Source: Thiobacillus denitrificans (lineage in GTDB: Bacteria > Pseudomonadota > Gammaproteobacteria > Burkholderiales > Thiobacillaceae). Taken from it: DNA of 64,000 bases. Each line of letters begins with the position of its first letter. The stretch's first letter is position 1. Of this stretch, positions 16,998 through 26,643 are shown piece by piece. The position numbers and the translations under genes were made by a program. Under the pieces are notes generated by a model. It did not search any database. It was given only the letters and a program-made list of their open reading frames with translations, and was not told the origin of the DNA. The stretch spans positions 62,001 through 126,000 of the forward strand of contig DYIY01000008.1 of NCBI GenBank assembly GCA_020723405.1, read 5' to 3'.

Positions 16998-18476
16998 ATG
17001 AACGCCTCCACCCTGGTCCAAAAGATATGGAACTTCTGCCACACCCTGCGGGATGATGGCGTGGGTTACGGCGATTACCTGGAACAGCTCACCTACCTGT
17101 TGTTCCTCAAGCTGGCCCACGAGTATTCCCAACCGCCCTACAACCGCAACACCCACATTCCGCGCAGTTGCGATTGGGCCAGTTTGCGGGGCAAGACGGG
17201 GGAGCCGCTGGAGGCCCATTACCTGGCCACCTTGCACAAGCTGGGTCAGGAGCCGGGCATGTTGGGGGCCATCTTCTTCAAGGCCCAGAACAAGATCCAG
17301 GATCCGGCCAAGTTGTCGCGCCTGGTGCAGATGATCGACGCGGAGGCCTGGATCAGCCTGGGTTCGGACATCAAGGGCGATCTGTACGAGGGCCTGCTGA
17401 AGAAGAACGCGGAAGACACCAAGAGCGGTGCCGGCCAGTACTTCACGCCCCGGGCACTGATTTCGGCCATGGTGGAATGCGTGAATCCACAGCCGATGAA
17501 GACCATCGCCGACCCGGCCTGCGGCACCGGCGGCTTTTTCCTGGGTGCCTATCACTGGCTCACTCGGCCGGGCCAGTCTCTGGACAAGCGGCAGAAGGCC
17601 TTTCTACGGGACCAGACCTTCCACGGCAACGAGATTGTGCCCAGCACCCGGCGCATGTGCCTGATGAATCTGTTCCTGCACAACATCGGCGAACTGGATG
17701 GCGAACCCGCCGTGGACCGGGCCGACGCGCTGATCGCCGATCCTGGAATACGCTTCGACTACGTGCTGGCCAATCCGCCCTTCGGCAAGAAGAGCAGTAT
17801 GACCATCACCAACGAGGAGGGCGAGGAAGACCGGGACGCGCTGACCTATGAGCGCCAGGATTTCTGGGAAACCACATCGAACAAGCAGCTCAATTTCCTG
17901 CAACACATTGTCACCATCCTCAAGGACACCGGCCAGGCCGCCGTGGTGCTGCCCGACAACGTGCTATTCGAGGGAGGCGCGGGGGAGCGCATCCGCCGCA
18001 AGCTGCTGGAAACCTGCGACGTGCATACCTTGCTGCGCCTGCCCACCGGCATCTTCTACGCCCAGGGGGTGAAGGCGAACGTGCTGTTCTTCGACGCCCG
18101 GCCCAAGGATGGCAAGGTCCATACCAAAGGGATATGGATCTACGACCTGCGCACCAACAAGCACTTCACCCTCAAGACTCGCCAGTTGAAAGATGACGAC
18201 CTGCGCGACTTCATCGACTGCTATCACCCGGAAAACCGCCACAACCGCCAGGAAACCGAGCGCTTCAAGTACTACAGCTACGAGGAATTGATGGCCAGGG
18301 ACAAGGCCAACCTGGATGTCTTCTGGCTGAAGGACGACAGCCTGGACAACCTGGACGAGCTCCCTCCGCCGGATGTCTTGCAGCAGGAGATCATCGACCA
18401 CCTGGAAGCGGCCTTGGCGGCTTTCCGGGATGTGGCGGCGAGCTTGGCGGGGCCCGGAACCATTACCAAACGGTAA
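16998..18476 (+). CDS. hsdM: Type I restriction-modification methyltransferase subunit
   Basis: A 492-residue N6-adenine methyltransferase subunit. It has an N-terminal helical HsdM_N domain, the SAM-binding motif DPACGTGGFFL near residue 175 and the catalytic NPPFG near residue 260; GQYFTPRALI precedes the SAM motif. ATG 16998 has a GAGGGG ribosome site and gives the usual N-terminus MNASTLVQKIWNFCHTLRD; an upstream TTG in frame is not needed. The stop codon lies inside the first AioR-type palindrome of the aioBA control region, so the island ends exactly at that control region. Confidence 0.95.
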   Translation: MNASTLVQKIWNFCHTLRDDGVGYGDYLEQLTYLLFLKLAHEYSQPPYNRNTHIPRSCDWASLRGKTGEPLEAHYLATLHKLGQEPGMLGAIFFKAQNKIQDPAKLSRLVQMIDAEAWISLGSDIKGDLYEGLLKKNAEDTKSGAGQYFTPRALISAMVECVNPQPMKTIADPACGTGGFFLGAYHWLTRPGQSLDKRQKAFLRDQTFHGNEIVPSTRRMCLMNLFLHNIGELDGEPAVDRADALIADPGIRFDYVLANPPFGKKSSMTITNEEGEEDRDALTYERQDFWETTSNKQLNFLQHIVTILKDTGQAAVVLPDNVLFEGGAGERIRRKLLETCDVHTLLRLPTGIFYAQGVKANVLFFDARPKDGKVHTKGIWIYDLRTNKHFTLKTRQLKDDDLRDFIDCYHPENRHNRQETERFKYYSYEELMARDKANLDVFWLKDDSLDNLDELPPPDVLQQEIIDHLEAALAAFRDVAASLAGPGTITKR

Positions 18477-18520
18477 ATACGCTCGCCCCTCCCTCTGGTC
18501 CTTTGCTACCAGCCGGTAAC
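18462..18520. promoter_or_regulatory. Pair of AioR1-type enhancer sites upstream of aioBA
   Basis: Palindromes ATTACCAAACGGTAAA (18462-18477) and GCTACCAGCCGGTAAC (18505-18520) are centred 43 bp apart. Their centres lie about 119 and 76 bp before the predicted transcription start of the sigma-54 promoter at 18562-18577, a normal position for NtrC-family enhancers. The subclass (C-N4-G core) equals that of the sites next to aioX1, suggesting the regulator is AioR copy 1. Confidence 0.78.
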
Positions 18521-18561
18521 ACCCCCACCCCCAAGTCCTTGATCTTTCAGGCCCCAGGCCC

Positions 18562-18577
18562 TGGCACGCTTCTCGCA
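18562..18577 (+). promoter_or_regulatory. Sigma-54 promoter of aioBA
   Basis: TGGCACGCTTCTCGCA has the -24 GG and -12 GC separated by exactly 10 bp and a full TGGCACG -24 element. It lies 50 bp upstream of the aioB ATG and downstream of two enhancer-like palindromes. This agrees with the known sigma-54/AioR dependence of arsenite oxidase operons. Confidence 0.88.
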
Positions 18578-18626
18578 ATGGTCCAGGGGCGCAATCGCGC
18601 CCAATCCAAGCAGCGAGGAGACTCAC

Positions 18627-19148
18627 ATGACTCAGACCACCGTGTCCCGCCGGGACTTTTTCAAGATGGGTGGCGGCCTGGCCGCCGGAGCCGGGGTGGC
18701 CGTGACCGGCCTGGCGCCGGCCAGCGCCGAGGCCGCGCCCAACACCGCCGTGACCCTGCCCTACAAGCCCAAGACCGTGGCCCGGGTGAAGACCATGAAG
18801 GTGAACCAGCCGGTGCCCTTCAACTATCCCGACGCGGCCAGCCCCTGTTCGGCGGTGAAGATGGGCGCCCCGGTGCCCGGCGGCGTGGGTCCCGACGGGG
18901 ACATCGTGGCCTTCAGCGTACTGTGCACCCACCAGGGCTGCCCCACGGTCTATGACACCACCGACCGCTGCTTCAAGTGCCCCTGCCATTACTCCATCTT
19001 CGACGCGGAAAAGGGCGGCCAGATGGTGTGCGGCCAGGCCCCCAGCAAGCTGCCCCAGATCGTCCTGGAATACGACGCCAAGACCGACATGATCGCCGCC
19101 GTGGCCGTCAACGGCCTCATCTATGGCCGCCAGGCCAACGTGCTGTAA
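18627..19148 (+). CDS. aioB: Arsenite oxidase small subunit (Rieske protein)
   Basis: A 173-residue Tat-exported Rieske [2Fe-2S] protein. The leader has SRRDFF followed by a hydrophobic stretch to about residue 36. Cluster ligands are visible as C100-T-H102 and C118-P-C-H121; C105 and C120 can form the stabilising disulfide found in many Rieske proteins. It accepts electrons from the molybdenum subunit and passes them to a periplasmic cytochrome c. GAGGAG precedes the ATG. It is 11 bp upstream of aioA and downstream of a sigma-54 promoter. Confidence 0.96.
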   Translation: MTQTTVSRRDFFKMGGGLAAGAGVAVTGLAPASAEAAPNTAVTLPYKPKTVARVKTMKVNQPVPFNYPDAASPCSAVKMGAPVPGGVGPDGDIVAFSVLCTHQGCPTVYDTTDRCFKCPCHYSIFDAEKGGQMVCGQAPSKLPQIVLEYDAKTDMIAAVAVNGLIYGRQANVL

Positions 19149-19159
19149 GGAGAGACACC

Positions 19160-21634
19160 ATGGCCAACGATCGCATCGTCCTGCCCCCGGTCAACGCGCA
19201 AAAGACCAACATGACCTGCCACTTCTGCATCGTCGGATGCGGCTACCACGTGTACAAGTGGCCGGAAGCCCAGGAAGGCGGCAAGGCGCCCCACCAGAAC
19301 GCCCTGGGCCTGGATTTCCGCAAGCAGTTGCCGCCCTTCTCCACCATCGTCTCCACCACCCAGCAGAACGTGGTCACCGACCATGACGGCAGCCGGCACA
19401 ACATCCTCATCGTGCCCGACAAGGAATGCGTGGTGAACCAGGGCGGCGGCTCCGTGCGCGGCCTGCACATGGCCAGCTACATGCACGCCGACGGTTCCAT
19501 GACCGGAGAGCGCATGAAGCATCCGCGCCTGCATACCGGCGACCAGTGGCTGGAGACCGACTGGGACCAGGCCCTGGCCCTCTATGCCGGGGTGACCAAG
19601 AAGGTGCTGGACGCCAAGGGCCCCCGGGAACTGTGCTTCGACTCCGCCGACCACGGCGGCGCCGGCGGCGGCTTCGAGAACACCTGGGGGGCGGGCAAGC
19701 TCATGTTCACCGCCCTGCAGACGCCCCTGGTGCGCATCCACAACCGGCCGTCCTACAACTCCGAGTGCCACGCCACCCGGGAGATGGGCATCATGGAGCT
19801 GAACAACTCCTACGAGGACGCCGAGGTGGCCGACTGCATCATGGCCATCGGCTGCAACCCCTACGAGACCCAGACCAACTACTTCCTGGTCCACTGGCTG
19901 CCCAACATCCAGGGCATCACCGTGGACAAGAAGAAGGAATGGTTCCCCGGCGAGGAAGTGGGCGACGGCAAGGTGATCTTCGTGGATCCGCGCAAGACCG
20001 CCTCCATCGCCATCGCCGAAGCCACGGCGCCGGACCGGGTCATCCACCTGGACCTGCTGCCCGGCACCGACGTGGCCCTGTTCAACGGCCTGTTCACCTA
20101 CGTCATCGAGCAGGGCTGGATCGACAGGGACTTCATCGCCAAACGCACCAAGGGTTTCGAGGAAGCCGCCAAGGCCAACTCCATGAGCCTGGACGAATGT
20201 TCCCAGGTCACCGGCATCCCGGTGGCCAAGCTCAGGCAGGCGGCGGAATGGGCCTACAAGCCCAAGGCCGGCGGCAAGCTCAAGCGCACCATGCACGGCT
20301 ACGAGAAGGGCATCATCTGGGGCAACGACAACTACGCCATCCAGTCATCCCTGCTCGACCTGGCCATCGCCACCCACAACGTGGGCGGCCGGCGCGGCAC
20401 CGGCTGCGTGCGCATGGGCGGCCACCAGGAAGGCTACGCCCGGCCCCCCCATCCCACCGGCGAGAAGCTCTACAACGACCAGGAGATCATCAATGGCAAG
20501 GCCATGATGTACACCGCCTGGGCGGTGAACCCCTTCCAGTCCACCCTCAACGCCGAAGCCTTCCGGGAAACCGTGCAGCGCCGTGCCGAGATCGTCAAGC
20601 AGGCCATGCGCGGGGCCCGGGGCGCCACCACGGCCGAGATGATCGACGTGATCTTCGACGCCATTTCCACCAAGGGCGGCCTGTTCGTCACCCACATCAA
20701 CCTCTATCCCACGGCCATGGCCGAGGTGGCCCACCTGATGATGCCGGCGGTGCATCCCGGGGAGATGAACCTGACTTCCATGAGCGGCGAGCGGCGCATG
20801 CGCCTGTCCGAACGCTTCATGGACCCGCCCGGTTCCGCCAAGCCGGACTGCCTCATCTCCGCCGACATCGCCAACGCCCTGAAGGCCCTGTACCTGAAGG
20901 AGGGCAACGCCAAGATGGCCGACCGCTTCAAGGGCTTCGAGTGGAAGACCGAGGAGGACGCCTTCAACGACGGCTTCCGCCTCATGGGCGCCAAGGACGT
21001 GGGCGGCGAGATCCACAGCCAGGGCGGCGACACCGGCCATCTGGCCACCTATGCCCTGCTCAAGGCCGCCGGCAACAACGGCGTGCAACTGCCCATCAAG
21101 GAAGTGAAGAACGGCAAGCTCATCGGCACCGAGATGCTCTACACCGACAAGTTCGGCACCGACGACGGCCTGGCCCACTTCAAGGCTTCCCCCTGGAAGG
21201 GCTTCTTCAAGGCCGTGGAAGGGCAGCGGGCCAAGTATCGCTTCTGGGTCAACAACGGCCGCATCAACGAGATCTGGCAGACCGGCTACCACGACCAGTA
21301 CAACCCCACCATGAAGGAACGCTGGCCCATGGCGCCCCTGGAGATCAACCCGGACGACGCCAAAGAACTGGGGGTCAGCAACGGCGACATCGTGGAGTTG
21401 TTCAACGACTACGGCGCCACCTACGCCATGGCCTACCTCACCCCGGAAGCCAAGCGCAACCAGGTGTTCATGCAGTTCGGCCACTTCAACGGCGTGGTGG
21501 GTGATGTGGTGACCGAGGCGGTGGACCGCAACGTGCTGCCCGACTACAAGCACACCTGGGCCAACCTCCGCAAGGTCACCCGCGGGGAATACAAGGCCAC
21601 GGTGAGCTTCAAGTCACGGCATTACAAGGCCTGA
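19160..21634 (+). CDS. aioA: Arsenite oxidase large molybdopterin subunit
   Basis: An 824-residue DMSO-reductase-family enzyme oxidising arsenite to arsenate in the periplasm. The [3Fe-4S] ligands C20, C23, C27 (CHFCIVGC) and S98 are one position offset from those of the Alcaligenes faecalis enzyme as I recall them. Active-site segments [11 protein letters not shown] and [10 protein letters not shown] carry the histidine, glutamate and arginine residues of the arsenite pocket. It has no signal peptide, as expected for co-export with AioB. ATG 19160 follows AAGGAGAG. Length and motifs are full, so it should be functional. Confidence 0.97.
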   Translation: MANDRIVLPPVNAQKTNMTCHFCIVGCGYHVYKWPEAQEGGKAPHQNALGLDFRKQLPPFSTIVSTTQQNVVTDHDGSRHNILIVPDKECVVNQGGGSVRGLHMASYMHADGSMTGERMKHPRLHTGDQWLETDWDQALALYAGVTKKVLDAKGPRELCFDSADHGGAGGGFENTWGAGKLMFTALQTPLVRIHNRPSYNSECHATREMGIMELNNSYEDAEVADCIMAIGCNPYETQTNYFLVHWLPNIQGITVDKKKEWFPGEEVGDGKVIFVDPRKTASIAIAEATAPDRVIHLDLLPGTDVALFNGLFTYVIEQGWIDRDFIAKRTKGFEEAAKANSMSLDECSQVTGIPVAKLRQAAEWAYKPKAGGKLKRTMHGYEKGIIWGNDNYAIQSSLLDLAIATHNVGGRRGTGCVRMGGHQEGYARPPHPTGEKLYNDQEIINGKAMMYTAWAVNPFQSTLNAEAFRETVQRRAEIVKQAMRGARGATTAEMIDVIFDAISTKGGLFVTHINLYPTAMAEVAHLMMPAVHPGEMNLTSMSGERRMRLSERFMDPPGSAKPDCLISADIANALKALYLKEGNAKMADRFKGFEWKTEEDAFNDGFRLMGAKDVGGEIHSQGGDTGHLATYALLKAAGNNGVQLPIKEVKNGKLIGTEMLYTDKFGTDDGLAHFKASPWKGFFKAVEGQRAKYRFWVNNGRINEIWQTGYHDQYNPTMKERWPMAPLEINPDDAKELGVSNGDIVELFNDYGATYAMAYLTPEAKRNQVFMQFGHFNGVVGDVVTEAVDRNVLPDYKHTWANLRKVTRGEYKATVSFKSRHYKA

Positions 21635-21656
21635 CGCCTGGAACCGGTGTTGTGAA

Positions 21657-21732
21657 CCGTCATGCCGGCGCAAGCCGGCATCCAGGGGGGTGGCCCTGTC
21701 TTCCTGGGCCCCGGCGTGCGCCGGGGTGACGG
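21657..21732. repeat. REP/BIME-like inverted repeat pair
   Basis: Two short hairpin units, CCGTCATGCCGGCGCAAGCC... at 21657-21685 and a near-complement ending ...GCCGGGGTGACGG at 21732, face each other across about 17 bp. Such extragenic palindromes are dispersed in many proteobacteria. It lies between aioA and moaA and may terminate or stabilise the aioBA mRNA. Confidence 0.75.
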
Positions 21733-21757
21733 TCCACGGGCCTACCGGTCCCGCACT

Positions 21758-21771
21758 TTGATCCCGATCAA
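21758..21771. promoter_or_regulatory. Perfect FNR-type box upstream of moaA
   Basis: TTGATCCCGATCAA is a perfect TTGAT-N4-ATCAA palindrome, 83 bp upstream of the moaA ATG. The FNR-class regulator at 26868 has the recognition-helix residues that read TTGAT half-sites, so it is a good candidate to bind here. This would tie molybdenum cofactor synthesis to the molybdoenzymes in the window. Confidence 0.75.
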
Positions 21772-21854
21772 GACTCCGTGGCGGACCGGATTTCTTCCGG
21801 CCCGGCGGGGAGTAGATTGACTGACTGCTTTCCCCGCCCCCACCCGCACCCGCC

Positions 21855-22823
21855 ATGCTGACCGATCATTTCGGACGTTCCATCGAATACCTGCGGCTGT
21901 CCGTCACCGACCGCTGCGACCTGCGCTGCGCCTACTGCATCCCGGAGGGTTTCAAGGGCTTCGAGGAGCCGGCCCACTGGCTCGGCTTCGACGAGATCGA
22001 ACGCCTGCTGGGCCTGTTCGCCCGCCTGGGACTGAAACGCATCCGCCTCACCGGCGGCGAACCCCTGTTGCGCCGGGACATCACCGGCCTGGCCCGGCGC
22101 CTGGCCGCCCTGCCCGGCATCGAGGACATTTCCCTGTCCACCAACGCCACCCAGTTGGGCCGCATGGCGGCGGACCTGAAGGCCGCCGGCGTCAGCCGCC
22201 TGAACGTGAGCCTGGATTCCCTGGACCCGGCCACCATCGCCCGCATCAACGGCCGCCCCGTGCTGGCCGACGTACTGGCCGGCCTGGCAGCCGCCAGCGC
22301 CGCCGGCTTCGCCCCCATCAAGCTGAACATGGTGGTCATGGAGGACAACGCCCGCGAAGTGGACGCCATGGTGGATTTCTGCCTGGAACAGGGCTACGTG
22401 CTGCGTCTCATCGAACTCATGCCCATGGGCGACACGGCCCGGCGCATGGGCTATGTGGACCTGCAACCCATCAAGCGCCGCCTGCAACGGCGATTCGGCC
22501 TGGTGGACACCCTCTTCCCCGGCGGCGGCCCGGCCCGCTACCTGGGCACGGCGGACGGCCGTTTCAGCGTGGGCTTCATCACCCCCCTGTCCCAGCATTT
22601 CTGCGCCACCTGCAACCGGGTGCGCCTCACCGTGGACGGGCAACTGCACCTCTGCCTGGGCCAGGACGCACGCATGGACTTCCGCAGCCTGCTGCGCAGC
22701 GGCGCCACGGACGACGACCTGGTGGCCGCCATCCAGCAGGCCATGGCCCTCAAGCCCGAGCGCCACGAGTTCAGCGAACAGCCGGAAAAACTGCTGCGCT
22801 TCATGAGCATGACCGGCGGGTAA
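21855..22823 (+). CDS. moaA: GTP 3',8-cyclase, molybdenum cofactor biosynthesis
   Basis: A 322-residue radical SAM enzyme for the first step of molybdopterin synthesis. The N-terminal SAM cluster motif is CDLRCAYC (about residues 18-25), and the C-terminal cluster is FCATCNRVRLT...LHLCLG (about 252-275). The GTP-binding arginines and TGGEPLLR are visible. It supplies cofactor for AioA and for the molybdoenzyme at 29764. An FNR-type box lies in its upstream region, so it may be induced with the downstream operon and not only with aioBA. Confidence 0.95.
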   Translation: MLTDHFGRSIEYLRLSVTDRCDLRCAYCIPEGFKGFEEPAHWLGFDEIERLLGLFARLGLKRIRLTGGEPLLRRDITGLARRLAALPGIEDISLSTNATQLGRMAADLKAAGVSRLNVSLDSLDPATIARINGRPVLADVLAGLAAASAAGFAPIKLNMVVMEDNAREVDAMVDFCLEQGYVLRLIELMPMGDTARRMGYVDLQPIKRRLQRRFGLVDTLFPGGGPARYLGTADGRFSVGFITPLSQHFCATCNRVRLTVDGQLHLCLGQDARMDFRSLLRSGATDDDLVAAIQQAMALKPERHEFSEQPEKLLRFMSMTGG

Positions 22824-22882
22824 GCCAGCCCATCCGAAGCGCACCTGGTTCCACACCTGGACAAATCTGCTAGGTTTGCCGC

Positions 22883-22898
22883 GTTACCCTGAAGTTAC
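22883..22898. promoter_or_regulatory. AioR2-type site overlapping the aioX2 leader
   Basis: GTTACCCTGAAGTTAC matches the left half and core of the class B sites at 26629-26686 but has a GTTAC right half in place of GTAAC. It ends 10 bp before the aioX2 ATG. Only one copy is seen. The position suits autoregulation rather than distant activation. Confidence 0.5.
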
Positions 22899-22908
22899 GG
22901 TGCCAGCC

Positions 22909-23820
22909 ATGAACGCCAAACCAGCGACCTTGACCCAGCCCCAGGACGTCTCCGTGTCGACCCCCGGCCGCCGTGATTTCCTGCGCGGCCTTTCCGCCGC
23001 CGCCCTGGGCCTGTTGCCCGCCCCCCTCCTGGCCCGCCCCGCCAAGCACACCATCCGCATCGGCTTCACCCCCGCCTTCGTCCACGACCAGCACGCCCTG
23101 CTGGCCGACTGGCGGGTGTACATGGAGAAACGCCTGGGCCTGAAGGTGGAGATCGTGCAGCGGGACAGTTACCGGGAAACCATGGACCTGCTGCGCCTGA
23201 AGCAGATGGATTTTGCCTGGGTCTGCGACTACCCCTTCCTGCACCTGAAGGATCTGGTGCGGCTCATGGCCGTGCCCCTCTACAAGGGCCAGCCCCTGTA
23301 CCGTTCCTACATCATCGTGCCCGTCGGCAATCAGAAAGCCACGGGCCTGAAGGACCTGAAGCAGACGGTGTTCGCCTACGCGGATCCCCTGTCCAACACC
23401 GGCTACCTCTATCCCCGCTTCGCCATCCACAAGATGGGCGACAAACCCCAGGACTACTTCCGCAAGACCTTCTTCACCTGGTCCCACAAGAAGGTGGTGG
23501 AAGCCGTGGCCATGGGCTTCGCCCAGGGGGGGGCGGTGGACAGCTACATCTGGGAGACCCTGGACCGCATCCATCCGGAACTCACCCAGCGCACCCGCAT
23601 CATCCAGCGCTCCCCGGAATACGGCTTCCCCCCCTTCGTGGGCCACCGGGAACTGGACCCGGAACTGTTCGGCCAGGTGCAGAACTTCCTGCTCACCATG
23701 CACCGGGACCCGGAAGGGGCCGCCCTGCTCAAGCGCATCAACCTGGACGGCTTCGTGCGCGGCGACATCCATCTCTACGACGGGGTGGCGGAGATGATGC
23801 GGGTGTTCGACGAACACTGA
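22909..23820 (+). CDS. aioX: Periplasmic sensor protein, AioX-like (copy 2)
   Basis: A 303-residue PhnD-family protein with a Tat-like leader (GRRDFLRG then a hydrophobic run). The motif DFAWVCDYPF places a lone cysteine at residue 106, the position I recall as the arsenite-binding cysteine of AioX. The rest aligns with copy 1 (YRSYIIVP, SHKKVVEAVAMGFAQGGAVDSYIWE, LDGFVRGDIHLYDG). ATG 22909 was chosen over an upstream TTG that would overlap the palindromic site. It is followed by its kinase after 22 bp. The ligand may be arsenite or a related oxyanion; the sequence alone cannot decide. Confidence 0.87.
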   Translation: MNAKPATLTQPQDVSVSTPGRRDFLRGLSAAALGLLPAPLLARPAKHTIRIGFTPAFVHDQHALLADWRVYMEKRLGLKVEIVQRDSYRETMDLLRLKQMDFAWVCDYPFLHLKDLVRLMAVPLYKGQPLYRSYIIVPVGNQKATGLKDLKQTVFAYADPLSNTGYLYPRFAIHKMGDKPQDYFRKTFFTWSHKKVVEAVAMGFAQGGAVDSYIWETLDRIHPELTQRTRIIQRSPEYGFPPFVGHRELDPELFGQVQNFLLTMHRDPEGAALLKRINLDGFVRGDIHLYDGVAEMMRVFDEH

Positions 23821-23842
23821 CCCCCGCCTGGCGCGCCACCCC

Positions 23843-25294
23843 ATGCACCTGTTCAACCTCAGCTTCCGCTACAAGATCCCCCTCTGGGGCGGCATGCTGA
23901 TCCTGCTCTCGGTGCTGGCGGTGTCGGCGGCCCTGATGCTCAAGGCCTATGAAGACCTGAAGGAGGACCTGCGCATCAGCGCCGAGGGCCTGGGGGGCAT
24001 CCTCACCCAGACCCTGTTCGCCCCCCTGCTCCACGACGACGTGTGGCGGGCCTTCGAGCTGGTCAACGCCACCTTCCACGGCGGGCGGACCCAGAACCCC
24101 ATCCAGCCGGAAATGATCTTCGTGGTGAGCCCGGTGGGCCACGTCACCGTCTCCACGGCGCCGGCGGAACTGCCCATGCTGGCCGACCTGCACACCCTGG
24201 GCGGCGATTACGCGGAACTGGTGCGGCGCCTAGACGAACCCCTGGCCGGACGATTCCTGCGCTTCGAGCCCGACCTGGCCGGACGGGTGTTCTTCGCCTT
24301 CCCCATCCAGCAGGAAAGCGCCCGGGTGGGCACCCTGGTGCTGGCCTATTCCAAGGACGTGTTCCTGCCCCGCTTCCGGGGCCTGGCCCTGCACGGCATC
24401 CTGGTGGGCAGCCTGGTGCTGGCGGTGCTGCTGCCCCTCAACTGGTACTGGGGGCAACGCATGGCCCGGCCCCTGGTGGACCTGGCCCGGCGCATGGGCC
24501 AGGCGGTCCACGGCGGCCGCCAGGATCCGCCCCGGGAAACCTATGCCTACCGGGACGAACTGGGCCAGTTGTTCCAGGCCTACGACGACATGCTGGTGGA
24601 AATGCGCGAGAAGGCCCTGCTGGAGAAGGAACTGTTGCAGACCGAGCGGCTCACCGCCATCGGCCGCCTGGCCGCCGGCATCGCCCACGAGGTCAACAAC
24701 CCCCTGGGGGGCATGCTCATGTCCCTGGACACCCTGCGCGAGCGGGGCGGCCTGCCGGACCACGCGGGCAAGACCCTGGGCCTCCTGGAACGGGGCCTGA
24801 AGCAGATCCAGGAAACCGTGGCGGCCCTGCTGGTGCAGACCCGGGACCAGCGCCGCACCCTCACCGGCCAGGACCTGGAAGACGTGCGCACCCTGATCCA
24901 TCCCCAGGTGCTGAAGAAATCCCAGGTCCTGGACTGGCAGACGGAACTGCCCAACGGACTGGACCTGCCCGCCGCCGCCTGCCGGCAGATCCTCATCAAC
25001 CTGCTGCTCAACGCGGTCCAGGCCACCGCCGAAGGGGATCGCATCCAGGTCCTGCTGGAGCCCCACCTGGGAGGCCTGCGCCTGCGGGTGAGCAACCAGG
25101 CCCCGCCCATCCCGCCGGAATACATGGAACACCTGTTCGAGCCCTTCGTCAGCGGCCGGGAAGGGGGCCACGGCCTGGGCCTGTGGGTCACCTACCAGAT
25201 GGTCCGGCAACTGGGCGGGCGCATCGACGCCACCTGCAACGGCGGCGAAGTGCGCTTCGAAGTCTGGCTGCCCCGGGGAGAGGAGAAACCATGA
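23843..25294 (+). CDS. aioS: Sensor histidine kinase, AioS-like (copy 2)
   Basis: A 483-residue membrane kinase, collinear with copy 1. It has two transmembrane helices (about residues 10-32 and 180-202) flanking a periplasmic domain, HAMP, the HisKA phospho-site in GIAHEVNNPLGGML, and a HATPase with NLLLNAVQAT and GLGLWVTYQM. The stop overlaps the aioR2 start as ATGA. It likely relays the AioX2 signal to AioR2. Confidence 0.9.
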   Translation: MHLFNLSFRYKIPLWGGMLILLSVLAVSAALMLKAYEDLKEDLRISAEGLGGILTQTLFAPLLHDDVWRAFELVNATFHGGRTQNPIQPEMIFVVSPVGHVTVSTAPAELPMLADLHTLGGDYAELVRRLDEPLAGRFLRFEPDLAGRVFFAFPIQQESARVGTLVLAYSKDVFLPRFRGLALHGILVGSLVLAVLLPLNWYWGQRMARPLVDLARRMGQAVHGGRQDPPRETYAYRDELGQLFQAYDDMLVEMREKALLEKELLQTERLTAIGRLAAGIAHEVNNPLGGMLMSLDTLRERGGLPDHAGKTLGLLERGLKQIQETVAALLVQTRDQRRTLTGQDLEDVRTLIHPQVLKKSQVLDWQTELPNGLDLPAAACRQILINLLLNAVQATAEGDRIQVLLEPHLGGLRLRVSNQAPPIPPEYMEHLFEPFVSGREGGHGLGLWVTYQMVRQLGGRIDATCNGGEVRFEVWLPRGEEKP

Positions 25295-26643
25295 AAACCC
25301 GCATCTGCCTCATCGAGGACGATCCCATCATGGGCGAGGCCCTGGCCGAGCGCCTGGACCTGGAAGGCTATGCCTGCGACTGGTTCCAGAGCGGCGCCGC
25401 CGCCATCCAGGCCCTGGCCAGCCGGCGCTTCGCCGTGGCGGTGAGCGACATCCGCCTGCCGGACATGAGCGGCGAAGCCCTGTTCGAACGGCTGCGCAGC
25501 CAGGGCATGGCACTCCCCCCCTTCCTGTTCATCACCGCCCACGGCGCCATCGACCAGGCCGTGCGCCTGCTCAAGCTGGGGGCCGAGGACTACCTCACCA
25601 AGCCCCTGGACATCCCGGTGCTGCTGGCCAAGGTGAGGGAACTGGCAGCTCGGGCCCGGGGCCCCGTCGGGGAGCCCGGGGATCTGGGCCTGTCTGCCGC
25701 CATGCGCCGCATCGAAGCCGCCCTGCCCCGCCTGGCGCTCCATGCGGACACCGTGCTCATTACCGGTGAATCCGGGGTGGGCAAGGAATGGGTGGCCCGG
25801 GCCCTGCACCGCCAGTCCGACCCCGCCGGCAGGAAACCCTTCGTGGCGGTGAACTGCGGTGCCATCCCGGACAACCTGCTGGAATCGGAACTGTTCGGCC
25901 ATGTAAAGGGCGCCTTCACCGGCGCCATCCGCGACAAACCCGGGGTGTTCGAGCAGGCCGACGGGGGCACCCTGTTCCTCGACGAAATCGGCGACATGCC
26001 CCTGGCCATGCAGGTGAAGCTGCTGCGCGCCATCCAGGAACGCACGGTGGTGCGGGTGGGCGGCGAGAAACCCCTCAGCTTCGCCATCAAGCTGGTCTGC
26101 GCCACCCACCGGGATCTGAAGGACATGGTGCAGAAGGGGGAATTCCGCGACGACCTCTACTACCGGGTCCACGTCATGGCCCTGCACGTGCCGCCCCTGC
26201 GCGAGCGCAAGGAGGACATCCTCTGGCTGGCGGCCCGCTTCGCCAGCGAGCTGTGCCAGGCCAAGGGCCTGCCGCCGCGCAAGCTGGATCCCCTGGAAGA
26301 GCGCACCCTCACCGCCTACCCCTGGCCGGGCAACATCCGGGAACTGAAGCACAGCCTGGAGCGGGCCTGCATCCTGGGGCCCCAGGCCAGCCTCACCCCG
26401 GAACTGCTGTTCGGCGGACTGGCCCCTGAACTGGCCTGCGTTCCCGAGGACGCGACCCCGGAGCGCCTGGCCGACTACCTGGCCAAGTGCGAGCGGGCCT
26501 ACCTGGTGCAGATGCTGGAACAGAACGGCTGGCGCATCACCGAGACCGCCGGCCACCTGGGCATCACCCGCAAGGCCCTGTGGGACAAGATGCGCCGGCT
26601 GGAGATCAGCCGCCCCGGCGCGGAGGCCGTTACCCCGGAGTAA
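25291..26643 (+). CDS. aioR: Sigma-54-dependent response regulator, AioR-like (copy 2)
   Basis: A 450-residue NtrC-family activator: receiver with SDIRLPDMSGEAL, AAA+ domain with GESGVGKEW and GAFTGA, WPGNIRELKH, and a Fis-type helix-turn-helix (ITETAGHLGITRKALWDKM). It is paralogous to the regulator at 3634, and the DNA-binding helices differ (GITRKALWDKM here, GISRKNLWEKM there), consistent with slightly different sites. Its stop codon lies within the first of a new pair of palindromes that precede a sigma-54 promoter for the FNR-class gene. It likely activates that gene. Confidence 0.9.
   Translation: MKTRICLIEDDPIMGEALAERLDLEGYACDWFQSGAAAIQALASRRFAVAVSDIRLPDMSGEALFERLRSQGMALPPFLFITAHGAIDQAVRLLKLGAEDYLTKPLDIPVLLAKVRELAARARGPVGEPGDLGLSAAMRRIEAALPRLALHADTVLITGESGVGKEWVARALHRQSDPAGRKPFVAVNCGAIPDNLLESELFGHVKGAFTGAIRDKPGVFEQADGGTLFLDEIGDMPLAMQVKLLRAIQERTVVRVGGEKPLSFAIKLVCATHRDLKDMVQKGEFRDDLYYRVHVMALHVPPLRERKEDILWLAARFASELCQAKGLPPRKLDPLEERTLTAYPWPGNIRELKHSLERACILGPQASLTPELLFGGLAPELACVPEDATPERLADYLAKCERAYLVQMLEQNGWRITETAGHLGITRKALWDKMRRLEISRPGAEAVTPE

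Noticed and set aside
21657-21732. Rho-independent terminator of aioBA
   Set aside because: The paired hairpins have no T-run and look like a dispersed extragenic repeat, though they may still affect the mRNA.
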